Positions 18,801 through 26,811 are shown, counted from the first letter of the stretch. The stretch: DNA of 64,000 bases from Microcoleus sp. FACHB-68 (GCF_014695715.1 NZ_JACJOT010000003.1:62001-126000), one strand, 5' to 3'. Notes: generated by a model not told the origin, from the sequence alone. Numbers and translations: made by a program.

Positions 18801-19179
18801 TACCCATTCCTTAATGCCGGTGTCTCCAGTTTCTCATTCTCTTCCTTGCATGGATGAAAAACTTTTGCGGCAAATTTTAAGCAATTTGCTTTCAAATGCG
18901 ATAAAATATTCGCCTCAAGGCGGCACAGTGCATTTGGTACTTTTCAATGAGGGAAGCGAGGTTATTTTTGAGATCAAGGATGAAGGAATTGGCATTCCCC
19001 CAGGAGATCAACCTTACTTATTTGATTCATTTCATCGCGCTACCAATGTTGGCAAGATTCCGGGGACTGGGTTGGGATTAGCAATTGTTAAAAAGGCGGT
19101 TGATTTACACGGAGGCACCATTACCGTTCATAGTGAATTAGGTATGGGGACAACGTTTACTGTGCGGTTACCTATTTAG
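15865..19179 (+). CDS. Hybrid sensor histidine kinase: REC-PAS-PAS-GAF-PAS-PAS-HisKA-HATPase
   Basis: The 1104-residue soluble protein has no membrane segment. Residues 5-125 are a response-regulator receiver domain with E11, D12, phospho-acceptor D56 (ILADY) and K106. Two PAS/PAC modules follow (about 140-260 and 265-390), then a coiled coil (residues ~385-425), a GAF domain (~430-590), two more PAS modules (~600-720 and 725-850), and the kinase core. The core has the H-box VSHEFRNPLAS with H872, an N-box SNAIKYS near 1011, and G-boxes DEGIGIPP and GTGLGLAIVKK. An N-terminal receiver means it may be phosphorylated by another kinase before signalling on. A ~30-residue low-complexity insert splits HisKA and HATPase (see findings). 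It stands between glcE and glcD and could sense redox or metabolic state, but that is inference from position only. Confidence 0.93.
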   Translation: MSTAIRILILEDSPADTELILRELRRAGFAPSWQRVETEPDYLSRLQESFDIILADYILPQFNALRALQLLRASNLDIPFIVLTGSQNEEVAVECMKQGAADYLLKDRLARLGPAVLAALEAKQLRDDKRKAETEREESAARFRRLAENAPDIIYRYRIFPSPCFEYVSPAAETITGYTPEEHYADPELGVKIVHPDDREVLRQWTLQQSTDEVLVLRWIHKDGSIIWTETRSILVCDEAGKPIAFEGIARDITQAKLAQEALHKSEARYRAIVEDQTELICRFLADGTLTFANNTYCRFFGFERQDLIGCSFTPLIAGEEQQNILKTLNSLTPANPVRVLEHRVVVNGELRDLQWTNRALFDESGNFVEFQAVGRDITDRKQADETLQSAREELETRVAQRTGELQELNERLQQEIEVRYQAQEALRQRFSQLQTLYQLADAVRRAAAIEEIYEAALNGIGHSLQITCAGILLLEADKGLRFKVWRGLSHDSCKACEEYFCLGSKQKTKKPILITDIASLQAPNFLPAQAVLLRAGIQALALIPLVFQGRLLGKFLLGYSQPHFFSDEEVQLAQTIANHIAFATERKRAEAALCDSEERFRRVFDEAPIGMILAGTDTRFFKVNRALCEMLGYTPAEMTALTVENITHPEDQGKELLYVERVVQREIDSFQLEKRYITKQQNVLWVHLTSSVMRDPKGEILYALGMVEDITERKQAEEALRASEERFRQLAENIREVFWIISADRNQLLYISPASEEVWGLKPETLYEKPHSWLDALHPEDRERIRAIKAQQKAEDPLTVEYRIVQPDGSIRWICSRSFPIRNESGEVYRIAGVAEDITERKHFIAELSKALETEKELNELKSRFVYMVSHEFRNPLASIVMSVELLQRYGDRASQEKKNQYFQRIQAAVKQMIDLLENVLVIGRTEMGKLSFDPVPVDLEAFCEELVEDCQLRAGNLHTITFISHPPNSGINSLSLCTHSLMPVSPVSHSLPCMDEKLLRQILSNLLSNAIKYSPQGGTVHLVLFNEGSEVIFEIKDEGIGIPPGDQPYLFDSFHRATNVGKIPGTGLGLAIVKKAVDLHGGTITVHSELGMGTTFTVRLPI

Positions 19180-19293
19180 TAAATTTCTAGGTTTCAGTTT
19201 TATTCAAAATGTTTAAATGCGAGGCCGGCAATATACCCACCTCACAAATATTCTGGCACTGTTGATGATTTTATCCGGACTGGAAACAAAGAT

Positions 19294-20763
19294 TTAAAAC
19301 AGTTCTGCTCCATTAAATTTCTGAGTATTCTGAACCTTTGCACCTTCTCCACAGGTGCGCGGTGTGGGAAACATTTTTCCGGGATTTGCTAACCCTTTGG
19401 GATTAAAGACTTGGCGCACCCACTGCATTGTTTCTAAATCGGTTGCGCTGAACATATCTGGCATATAGCATTTTTTATCTGCCCCAACGCCGTGTTCTCC
19501 GGAAATGCTCCCGCCAACTTTTACGCACAGTTTAAGGATTTCTCCGCCCAATTCTTCTACAACTTCCAAAGCACCGGCTACTGAGTTATCATAAAGAATC
19601 AACGGGTGAAGATTTCCATCACCGGCATGAAAAACATTTGCCACTCGATAGCCATATTTCTTGCTCAGTTCTTCAATTTCTTTGAGAACAAATGACATTT
19701 GTGTGCGGGGAATTACGCCGTCTTGCACGTAATAATCTGGGCTTAAATGACCGGCTGCAGCAAAGGCGGCTTTTCGTCCTTTCCAAATTTTTAAGCGCGT
19801 TTCTGGATCGCTGGCTGTTGTGATGCTGCGTGCGCCATTTTTAGTGCAAATATCTGCAACGCGCTGTTTGTTTCTGGCAACTTCGACTTCTAATCCGTCT
19901 ATTTCTACCAGTAGAATTGCCCCAGCATCGCGGGGATAGCAGCCGGTGGCAACCACATCTTCAACGGCATTAATGCTGAGGTTGTCCATGATTTCCATGC
20001 CGCCTGGAATAATGCCGGCGCTGATAATATCGGAAACGGCATCACCGGCTTCTTCAATCGTGGTAAAATCTGCCAGCAAAACGCAAATCGATTCCGGTGC
20101 TTTGAGAATTCGCAGGGTGATTTCTGTGGCAATTCCCAAAGTTCCTTCGGAACCCACAAATAAGCCGGTGAGATCGTAACCGGGCATTTCTAGAAGTTCG
20201 CCGCCCACTTCTACAATAGAACCATCGGGCAGCACCAATTTTAAGCCCATCACATGGTTGGTTGTAACGCCATATTTTAGGCAGTGGACGCCACCAGAAT
20301 TTTCCGCAACGTTGCCGCCAATTGAGCAGATAATTTGACTGGAAGGATCGGGTGCGTAATAGAAACCGGCACCGCTAACTGCTTGAGTTACCCAGTTATT
20401 AATCACACCAGGTTGCACAACCACTCGCTGATTTTCCAGGTCAATTTTAAGGATTTTTCGCATCAAAGCGGTGACGATTACCACGCAATTTTCCACCGGC
20501 AAGGCACCCCCCGATAAGCCGGTGCCGGCACCTCTGGCAACCCAAGGCACGCCGTTGCGATCACAAATTTTGACAATTTTTGCGACTTCTTCCGTCGTTT
20601 TCGGCAGCACAACAACAGCCGGTATCTGCCGGTAGCTGCTGAGTCCGTCGCATTCGTAGGTAAGCAATTCTTCTTTGCGCTGCACAACGCCGGTTTTGCC
20701 GACTGCGCTTTCAAATTCTTTAATAATTGGTTTCCAGTTACGGGGTTTGTCTAAAGCGATCAT
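19294..20763 (-). CDS. glcD: Glycolate dehydrogenase catalytic FAD subunit
   Basis: The 489-residue protein is a VAO-fold FAD enzyme: VVLPKTTEEVAKIVKIC, then PWVARGAGTGLSGGALP (about 74-90), FAD-contact IGGNVAENSGGVHCLKYG (~147-164), LFVGSEGTLGIATEITLR, and the catalytic C-terminal region VFHAGDGNLHPLI with GGSISGEHGVGADKK. These match GlcD, which oxidises glycolate (or D-lactate) with electrons passed through GlcE/GlcF. Cyanobacterial GlcD enzymes remove photorespiratory glycolate. The start is the ATG at 20763. It is divergent from ccmK, sharing a 296-bp promoter region. Confidence 0.93.
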   Translation of the reverse strand: MIALDKPRNWKPIIKEFESAVGKTGVVQRKEELLTYECDGLSSYRQIPAVVVLPKTTEEVAKIVKICDRNGVPWVARGAGTGLSGGALPVENCVVIVTALMRKILKIDLENQRVVVQPGVINNWVTQAVSGAGFYYAPDPSSQIICSIGGNVAENSGGVHCLKYGVTTNHVMGLKLVLPDGSIVEVGGELLEMPGYDLTGLFVGSEGTLGIATEITLRILKAPESICVLLADFTTIEEAGDAVSDIISAGIIPGGMEIMDNLSINAVEDVVATGCYPRDAGAILLVEIDGLEVEVARNKQRVADICTKNGARSITTASDPETRLKIWKGRKAAFAAAGHLSPDYYVQDGVIPRTQMSFVLKEIEELSKKYGYRVANVFHAGDGNLHPLILYDNSVAGALEVVEELGGEILKLCVKVGGSISGEHGVGADKKCYMPDMFSATDLETMQWVRQVFNPKGLANPGKMFPTPRTCGEGAKVQNTQKFNGAELF

Positions 20764-21059
20764 CGGTGGCTTCCTGCTGGCGACGGAGACAAGGTTAGCG
20801 GCATGACTTTGTTTTCGATCCTAATACCATTTTGCGATGCAATTCGCTTTATTTCCAAGGTTTAAAAATAGGTGAGGCTATGGAACGATAAGTCGGCTGA
20901 ATATACAAACTAAAAATATCTAATCAATTAGAGAACTCTAGGCAATCTGAGTTAAATTCCTGGTGGGACGCGAAGCCGGCAATAACACGAATGTTTTTTG
21001 GCATCCGCTCAATCGTACAATGAGGTTCACGTATTCCATTAATTCAGGAGAAAGGGCAA

Positions 21060-21374
21060 ATGCCAGGTGCAGTCGGTATGGTTGAAGTGAAAGGTCTTCC
21101 TCCTGCGCTTGCAGTGGCAGACGCAATGGTTAAAGCCGCCCGTGTTACGCTGGTTGGTTATGAAAAAGTGAGCAGTGCTCGCTACACGATCATTGTTCGG
21201 GGAGATGTCGCTGAGGTGCAAGCTGCGGTGGCGGCTGGGGTGGATTCAGTTAAGCGAGTGACGACTGAGGAGGATTTGTTACTCTCCTACCACGTCATTG
21301 CTCGTCCCCATGAAAATATTGATTGTGTTTTACCTATCCACTACACAGCGGCTACGGAACAGTTTCGAGTGTGA
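21060..21374 (+). CDS. ccmK: Carboxysome shell protein, CcmK-type BMC hexamer (satellite copy)
   Basis: A single 104-residue BMC domain: [45 protein letters not shown] and [14 protein letters not shown] are the conserved shell motifs. The pore loop reads KVSSARYT rather than KIGSG of the major CcmK1/CcmK2 proteins, and there is a two-residue enlargement ([12 protein letters not shown]) before the IARPHEN strand. This points to a minor paralogue, of the CcmK3/4/5/6 kind, that would change pore chemistry in a few shell facets. It stands away from any ccmKLMNO cluster, as satellite copies usually do. A good ribosome site (CAGGAGAAAG) precedes the ATG and a terminator follows at 21394. Confidence 0.9.
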   Translation: MPGAVGMVEVKGLPPALAVADAMVKAARVTLVGYEKVSSARYTIIVRGDVAEVQAAVAAGVDSVKRVTTEEDLLLSYHVIARPHENIDCVLPIHYTAATEQFRV

Positions 21375-21393
21375 GCGGCGCTAGTTAATTTCA

Positions 21394-21428
21394 GTTGCAC
21401 CTTCTTAGCATAAAGGTGCAACAGTTTT
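21394..21428 (+). terminator. Terminator of ccmK
   Basis: GTTGCACCTT (21394-21403) pairs with AAGGTGCAAC (21413-21422) in a perfect 10-bp stem with a 9-base loop, followed by AGTTTT. It lies 20 bp after the ccmK stop and shows that ccmK is transcribed alone. Confidence 0.85.
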
Positions 21429-21463
21429 GATGGGAAGCCGGCAAATTAGCAACTATCGGTTAT

Positions 21464-21637
21464 CTAATCTAGATAGCCGATCAGCTCATCCATATTGGCA
21501 GTAGTATTATCAGCAATTGGACGTCCCTCCGGTAAAGGCCGTAAGTGAATCATTCCGGAATTTTTTTTGAGAGCAAGTGCGCTTTGGGGAAGCGTATCTT
21601 GGATGTTTGTTTCGTTTGATTTAGCTGTTTTAGCCAT
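21464..21637 (-). CDS. 57-residue small protein, unknown function
   Basis: An open frame of 57 codons runs from the ATG at 21637 to TAG at 21464. A good ribosome site (TTAGGAGTT) lies about 13 bases upstream. The peptide starts MAKTAKSNET, has a Lys-containing middle (ALALKKNSGM), then HLRPLPEGRPIADN and ends DELIGYLD. The HLRPLP.(G/D)RP(I/V) pattern is familiar from short uncharacterised cyanobacterial proteins, where it occurs near the N- or C-terminus. I cannot assign a function. No signal peptide or membrane segment is present. It is convergent with ccmK. Confidence 0.72.
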   Translation of the reverse strand: MAKTAKSNETNIQDTLPQSALALKKNSGMIHLRPLPEGRPIADNTTANMDELIGYLD

Positions 21638-21907
21638 GTTTATACGGTAACTCCTAACTCACTGTTCATCGGTCTGTAAATATTCGCACGCTCAGTTTTT
21701 ACCTAAGTTACGAAGGCATAAAAAACTCAACGTTTATTGTGTTAATCTTAATTTAATTTGTTTTATTTATTAAACTATTTTTACAAAACTTTACATTAAC
21801 TTCAAAGTGTTGACGCAAAAAGCCGGCTTGCCTTTGCCAGATTGAGCGAATTCAATTCAACTGTGCCGGTATTTCATTTAAGTAATAGTGACGCTGTGAG
21901 GCGTAAA

Positions 21908-22324
21908 TTAAGCCATCAGATAGGTTTGCTCAGAATTCATGGGTAATACTCGCAACCGATGATTCTGCAAATCTGGCTCTAAACCAAGTTGCTGTAAAGG
22001 AATCACCCCTAGCAAAGCATACTTAAGTTCGGTGAGTTCCAGGCAATCAAATCTGCCTTCTCGATTTTCTACTACAAGTGTGGCATCGCCAAAAATCCGA
22101 CCCCTTTTTACGCCGGCTAAGGTTTCTACGTTGGTTTCTCCGACCTGAATTAACCCCAACTGGCTGATCACGTGTGCCGGCAGACAAAGCATGGTTGCGC
22201 CGGTATCGACAACAACATTATCTAATGTAATAGCGCGAACTTCTTCAGATGGGATGAAACCCCGCTGATGGAGAACTTGATCGATGCGATTTGTGACGGT
22301 TAATGTGGTAATAACTTGACCCAT
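21908..22324 (-). CDS. Retropepsin-like aspartyl protease-fold protein
   Basis: I choose the ATG at 22324 (138 residues), preceded by AAAGGAAAACAA; a more upstream ATG at 22363 would add 13 residues. The protein contains one Asp-Thr-Gly motif (VVVDTGATMLCLP) and a later hydrophobic LLGVIPLQQLGLEPD segment, the layout of single-domain retroviral-like aspartyl proteases that work as dimers. Such proteins are widespread in cyanobacteria, and proteolytic activity is rarely shown. The upstream spacer separates it from a divergent pair of tiny plus-strand genes. Confidence 0.82.
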   Translation of the reverse strand: MGQVITTLTVTNRIDQVLHQRGFIPSEEVRAITLDNVVVDTGATMLCLPAHVISQLGLIQVGETNVETLAGVKRGRIFGDATLVVENREGRFDCLELTELKYALLGVIPLQQLGLEPDLQNHRLRVLPMNSEQTYLMA

Positions 22325-22498
22325 TTGTTTTCCTTTAAGATTTGGCAGTACAAGTGTACCCATATTTTGATTTCTTTAAAGTTTGATTGATGATGTTTTA
22401 ATTTTATCTCAATGCCGGCAGTTACTTTCAACACGAAATATTTGCTCCAAAGTTAGTGAGACAATTCTGATATTATTAATAACATTATCAGTTATGCC

Positions 22499-22645
22499 GT
22501 GATTCTCTTGGTGCATCTCATTAAACAACAAGTAGAAAATCGCACAACTCGCTCTTGGGAAGTTTCTATCCGAAATTCAGTTAGAGAAATTCAACGAAAA
22601 AACAAGCGCCGCAAAGCTGGAGGCTATTACTTAACTCAAGAATAA
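22499..22645 (+). CDS. Possible tiny basic protein (up to 48 aa)
   Basis: An open frame ends at TAA 22643-22645 and can start at GTG 22499, TTG 22508 or GTG 22511. The 44-48 residues are basic: HLIKQQVENRTTRSWEVS, then REIQRKNKRRKAGGYYLTQE. It is followed after 3 bp by a clear 51-codon frame, so the two may be co-translated. No ATG start, no strong ribosome site and no recognised family, hence the low confidence. Confidence 0.4.
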   Translation: MILLVHLIKQQVENRTTRSWEVSIRNSVREIQRKNKRRKAGGYYLTQE

Positions 22646-22648
22646 TTA

Positions 22649-22804
22649 ATGGAGACTTTAGAAGAAGCTTATCTAAATGCTATTGATGAAGCTTCCCTAG
22701 AAGTGGAAGAAGGGCGCTATGAAGCAGCAGAATTAGAACAACGGGTTAATAAAGAAGAGATTTTAACTCGCGCTTTGGGTTTAATTTTACCGGCAGCTTC
22801 ATAA
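22649..22804 (+). CDS. 51-residue acidic helical protein, unknown function
   Basis: The 51-codon frame begins with ATG and encodes a highly helical acidic peptide (METLEEAYLNAIDEASLEV, then EEGRYEAAELEQRVNKEEIL) with a hydrophobic end (ALGLILPAAS). Charge pattern and codon use look like real coding sequence. It starts 3 bp after the stop of the basic 44-48-aa frame, giving a basic-acidic pair reminiscent of a small two-gene module, though I find no toxin or antitoxin motif. It ends 36 bp before the convergent ClC gene. Confidence 0.6.
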   Translation: METLEEAYLNAIDEASLEVEEGRYEAAELEQRVNKEEILTRALGLILPAAS

Positions 22805-22840
22805 TTGTCCTCAACTTTCTGCTCAAATGCCGGCTAAATC

Positions 22841-24748
22841 TCACACCGGCACCTTTTCTTCCTCCACTTCCACCGCGTCTGAAGCTGCCGGCAGAGAACA
22901 ATAACCTCGCAAAGCATCCCGCGTCATTGCCAGCTGACTAACCAGGGAAATATCCTCCTCATTTAATAACCCCAACGCCTCATAAGGATTGTCTCGCTCA
23001 ACCACCGGCAACTGATGCAACCCTCTAGCAGCCATCCGATCTAAGGCATCAGCAACCGGCTCATCATCGTAAGCTAAAAGAATTTCAGTTGTGCAGATAT
23101 CTGCAATTTTCTGGTGGACTAAATAACTGATCAAAACATCGGTTTTCTCGCCTGATAAAATTCGATTCACATCTCGTAAAGTGAGAATTCCAATTAACCG
23201 GCCTGCCTCATTAATGACCAAGCTACTATGACAATTATGATTCGTTAAAGCTAAACCGGCTTCTATTAAAGTCGTTGTCCCAGATAAGATCAGCGGCGAT
23301 TTATTCATCGCTTCTGAAACTCGAATATTTTGCAAGATTTCCCGCTTATAATCTTTTTCAATATTCAACCCAATTTGCTGCAAATTAGAACTAGAAGTTT
23401 TAACCGGCTTCAAACAATCAACCAGCCAAACACTCAATCCCACCGCCGCCATTAACGGCAACACAATTCGGTAATCTCGCGTTAATTCAAATAGTAATAA
23501 TATCGCTGTGAGTGGAGCACGCGCACTGCCGGCAAGTACCGCAGCCATTCCCACCATTGCATAAGCCGGCGGCCCTGCCATCACTGATTGTATTGTTGGG
23601 ATAGCTAAGACTAAAATCTTGGCATAAGCCGAACCCAAAGACGCACCGAGAAACATAGCCGGTGCAAACGTTCCACCCACTAAGCCACTTCCCAAACTAA
23701 CCGCACTCATCACCAGCTTAGAAACCAGCAGGATCAGCAACAGTTGCAAAGAAAACTCCACATCTTGCAACATCGCTTCAATGGTTTCATAGCCAATGCC
23801 TAAAATTTGCGGCCATTGCAACGCCACCCAACCGACACAAGCACCCCCAATCATCGGATGAAGCCACCGGGGAATGCCACTGAACCAGACAAAAAGCGGC
23901 ACTTCACCCCGAAAGCAACGCTGCGCTAACTTAACGGCTTGGGTGTAGGCAATTGAAACTAAACTGGCTAATAACCCCAAACCCATGTAGAGAGGTAATT
24001 CCAGAGGCGATAGCACTATATAATCAGGGAGTGCAAAAGCCGGCTGAGCACCCAATCCAATTTGAGCAATTAAAGCTGCCACCACTGCCGCCAACAGCAC
24101 CACACTCACGGCTGAAGTGGCAAAACTCGTGCCCAGCACCACTTCCAGGGCAAAAAACACACCGGCAATCGGGGCATTAAACCCCGCCGCAATGCCGGCA
24201 GCCGCACCCGCGCCCAACAGTAATCGCTGCCGATCTTGGGAAACTTGCAGCGCTTGACTCACCAGCATCCCAAAATTCGCCCCAATTTCCACACTTGGCC
24301 CTTCCGGCCCTAAAGCTGCCCCAGTTCCCAAAGAAACCGAAGCCGCCACCATCTTAGTTACAGGTTTAAGAACGAGGGGAACCCCACCCTTTGGTTGCTG
24401 CACAGCCGCAATCATTGAGGAAATTCCAGGGCCAAAATCCGGCCAGCGCCAGCGCATGAGTCCGATGATTGCGCCGCCGAGGGTGGGAACACAGGCAAGT
24501 GTCCACGCGCCCCAAGGAGAAATGAACCCCATTAAACCCTCTAGCGTCAAGCTGTGGATCAGATCGATGAGGTAATGAAACGTAACGACGCCCATGCCGG
24601 TGCTGCCGCCAATCAGTACCGCCAAGATCATAACGACGGTTTCTGGGGTTGGCTGTAGCCGGTTGAGGAGGCGAGTTAGAAAGGAAGAAACAGAGGCAAG
24701 CGCTGGCTGTTTAGATTGCAGCCCATCAGAGGAGGTCAGGGCGGTCAT
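22841..24748 (-). CDS. ClC-family chloride channel/antiporter with two CBS domains
   Basis: The 635-residue protein has an N-terminal ClC membrane domain of about 430 residues with the selectivity motifs GTGAALGPEGPSVEIG (near 142-157), GIAAGFNAPIAGVFFALE and GLVGGTFAPAMFLGASLG. A tandem CBS pair follows (about 475-610: MNKSPLILSG ... LIGILTLRDV and ICTTEILLAYDDEPVADALDRMAARGLHQLPVV). CBS pairs bind adenine nucleotides and regulate transport. The Glu in GPEGP is the external gating residue. Whether it is a channel or a Cl-/H+ exchanger depends on the internal Glu, which I did not map. The C-terminus is acidic (DAVEVEEEKVPV). Confidence 0.92.
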   Translation of the reverse strand: MTALTSSDGLQSKQPALASVSSFLTRLLNRLQPTPETVVMILAVLIGGSTGMGVVTFHYLIDLIHSLTLEGLMGFISPWGAWTLACVPTLGGAIIGLMRWRWPDFGPGISSMIAAVQQPKGGVPLVLKPVTKMVAASVSLGTGAALGPEGPSVEIGANFGMLVSQALQVSQDRQRLLLGAGAAAGIAAGFNAPIAGVFFALEVVLGTSFATSAVSVVLLAAVVAALIAQIGLGAQPAFALPDYIVLSPLELPLYMGLGLLASLVSIAYTQAVKLAQRCFRGEVPLFVWFSGIPRWLHPMIGGACVGWVALQWPQILGIGYETIEAMLQDVEFSLQLLLILLVSKLVMSAVSLGSGLVGGTFAPAMFLGASLGSAYAKILVLAIPTIQSVMAGPPAYAMVGMAAVLAGSARAPLTAILLLFELTRDYRIVLPLMAAVGLSVWLVDCLKPVKTSSSNLQQIGLNIEKDYKREILQNIRVSEAMNKSPLILSGTTTLIEAGLALTNHNCHSSLVINEAGRLIGILTLRDVNRILSGEKTDVLISYLVHQKIADICTTEILLAYDDEPVADALDRMAARGLHQLPVVERDNPYEALGLLNEEDISLVSQLAMTRDALRGYCSLPAASDAVEVEEEKVPV

Positions 24749-24894
24749 TAAGGGAAGTAATTATAAATATTAGAGAAAGCTTAAGTTTTGTTTCTGTATT
24801 TATATTGTGATAGATCAATTAGCTGCCTTGCAAGGCCGGCTTAAGAACAGATACGTGAGATAGTTAAAGTCGGATCAATCCGGCTTTTGAACAG

Positions 24895-25084
24895 GTAAGT
24901 GCGCCAGATTCGCCCTGATGCACTTACCCATCGCCGGCTTAAGCCGCCGCCTAATAGCGAAAGTCGGATTAATCCGACTGAGAAATCATCAATCAGTCCT
25001 CTAAAGAGGACTTTTGCTATAAGACAGGGATTTCAATCCCTGGCGGGTAAGTGCGTGAGATTAGCCCTGATGCACTTACCCGCC
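24895..25084. repeat. Array of consecutive palindromes between two hairpin ends
   Basis: Six inverted repeats sit end to end: GTAAGTGC...GCACTTAC (24895-24927), CGGCTTAAGCCG (24935-24946), AGTCGGATTAATCCGACT (24962-24979), AGTCCTCT-aa-AGAGGACT (24995-25012), CAGGGATT-tc-AATCCCTG (25025-25042), and GGCGGGTAAGTGC...GCACTTACCCGCC (25042-25084). The outer two carry related sequence (GTAAGTGCGnnAGATT, GCCCTGATGCACTTAC). A degenerate relative, AGTCGGATCAATCCGGCT, is at about 24868-24885. It lies between the divergent ends of the ClC start and the P450 stop. Confidence 0.9.
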
Positions 25085-25124
25085 GAAGGCTGATAGCAAA
25101 AGTCAGATCAAATCGAACTTATTT

Positions 25125-26501
25125 TTACGCCACCGGCACCGGCATTTTTACCTTTTGCCTCTCACCGATAACCGTCATTCGCACACCCCCTGCCGGCCCT
25201 AATGTTACGCCTCGGCGCACAGGTTGCACTGGCTGCTGATCAGCGAGGGATAGTTGCCAGTTAGATAAAATCGTCGCCAACACCAATTTCATCTCCAACT
25301 GCGCTAACGCCAAACCGATACAGCGCCGGCTGCCACCCCCAAACGGTAAATATTCATAGGGAGAGAATTGCCGGTCTAAAAACCGTTCCGGCTTAAACTG
25401 ATTGGGTTCCGGATACACATCCTCGCGCTGGTGGGTGAGATAAATACAGCCGACCACCGGCGTCCCCTCTTCTAACTGATAACCCATCAACTGCACCGGC
25501 TGTTTCACAACCCTTGGGAAAGTCAGCATCGCAACCGGGCGAATCCGCAGGCTTTCTTGGCAAACAGCCGTCAGGTAAGGCAGCCGGAAAATCGCCATTG
25601 GATCGGGATTGTCACCCAAAGCATCGAGTTCTTGCACCAGCCGTTCACGGACTGCCGGCAGATGGTGCGTCCAGTAAAGCGCCCAAGCCAAACCCGTTGC
25701 CGTCGTTTCATGGCCGGCAAACAGCAGCGTCAGCAACTCATCGCGCAACTCCTCATCCGTCATCGGCTGTCCCTCTTCATCACGCGCCGACATCATCAAA
25801 CTCAGAATATCTGTGCGCGAGGTATCGGCTTGCTGCCGGCGTTCTTCAATCTCAGCGTATAAAAGCGCATCAATTTCCCGTTTTTGGCGCAAATAACGTC
25901 CCCACGGACTCCAAGCACCTAAATCTCGTTGCCATGAGCGAATAAACAGAAAGCTAGCACCGAACGGGGAACTCAATCCTTCTAGCAGTTGCTTCGTGAG
26001 TTCTTGCAACTGCTCATAGCGAGGACTTTCGTGCAATCCAAACACCGCTTGCAAAATTACCCGCAGCGTAATCTTTTGCATCACACTCCGCGCAGAAAAC
26101 GTTTCTCCCTGCGTCCAGTGGTTAACAGCTTGATTGGTAATATCAACAATTAATTGGCCGTAGTTCCGCATTCTGTCCCCGTGAAAGGGAGGCATTAACA
26201 ACTGGCGATGCCGGCGGTGTCGTTGGCCGCCCAGCAGGATCATCGATTGATCCCCCACCAGTGGCTGTAAAATTTGGTTGGCTTCTCCCGGCGCTTCAAA
26301 CTGCTTGGTGTCGCCGGTTAATATCTCCTGGATTGCTTGGGGGTTACTCACATAGATCAGGGGTGATCCCTTACGGGCCAAAGGCGTAGTGAAGATGTCC
26401 CCATACTGCTTCGCGCAGGTTTCCATATATGCCACTGGATTGGCAATCCACTGAATGAGCTGTAAAAAGGGATGAGTTTTTGGGCCAGCCGGCAGTGTCA
26501 T
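25125..26501 (-). CDS. Cytochrome P450, CYP110-like
   Basis: The 458-residue protein has the complete P450 signature set: an oxygen-binding I-helix motif AGHETTATG, the K-helix ESLR, and the heme-binding loop FGGGSRRCIG with axial Cys394. Overall sequence style (N-terminal LPAGPKTHPFLQLIQWIANP, GGQRHRRHRQLLMPPFHG) resembles CYP110, the common cyanobacterial family that hydroxylates fatty acids and terpenoids. No membrane anchor is present, so it is probably soluble. No terpene synthase or redox partner gene is adjacent. The substrate is not predictable. The gene is divergent from the phosphoketolase-like gene. Confidence 0.93.
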   Translation of the reverse strand: MTLPAGPKTHPFLQLIQWIANPVAYMETCAKQYGDIFTTPLARKGSPLIYVSNPQAIQEILTGDTKQFEAPGEANQILQPLVGDQSMILLGGQRHRRHRQLLMPPFHGDRMRNYGQLIVDITNQAVNHWTQGETFSARSVMQKITLRVILQAVFGLHESPRYEQLQELTKQLLEGLSSPFGASFLFIRSWQRDLGAWSPWGRYLRQKREIDALLYAEIEERRQQADTSRTDILSLMMSARDEEGQPMTDEELRDELLTLLFAGHETTATGLAWALYWTHHLPAVRERLVQELDALGDNPDPMAIFRLPYLTAVCQESLRIRPVAMLTFPRVVKQPVQLMGYQLEEGTPVVGCIYLTHQREDVYPEPNQFKPERFLDRQFSPYEYLPFGGGSRRCIGLALAQLEMKLVLATILSNWQLSLADQQPVQPVRRGVTLGPAGGVRMTVIGERQKVKMPVPVA

Positions 26502-26811
26502 AGCAGTAATTCCCGCTCAAATTTTATCAATCAAGGAAAGGAAGAAATTTTTCCCTGCGCTTATTGTAATCAAGCGGAAACAGTCATGATGGAACCGAGG
26601 TTTTAAGTACAAATGCACAGGAAAAATTGACCCACTGATCCTCTAATCCTGGTCTCTACCCTCACAAAAGCCAGCAACTTTTCCCTAAGCGCGATCCCCT
26701 ATTACCTCTAATTATCTCTGCATGAAGCAGAAGTCATAAATTTCGGCAGCTTCAAAGCCGTAAGATCTTTATTAAATTACTCAACGAGTAACCTCATTTA
26801 GGTAGATCAGC
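26502..26811. other. 310-bp divergent promoter region, P450 and phosphoketolase-like gene
   Basis: No gene is visible. Both flanking genes point away from it, so it must hold two promoters. I find no clear operator palindrome. Confidence 0.5.

Noticed and set aside
24895-25084. CRISPR array
   Set aside because: The palindromes have different sequences and no regular spacer pattern; they are not direct repeats.
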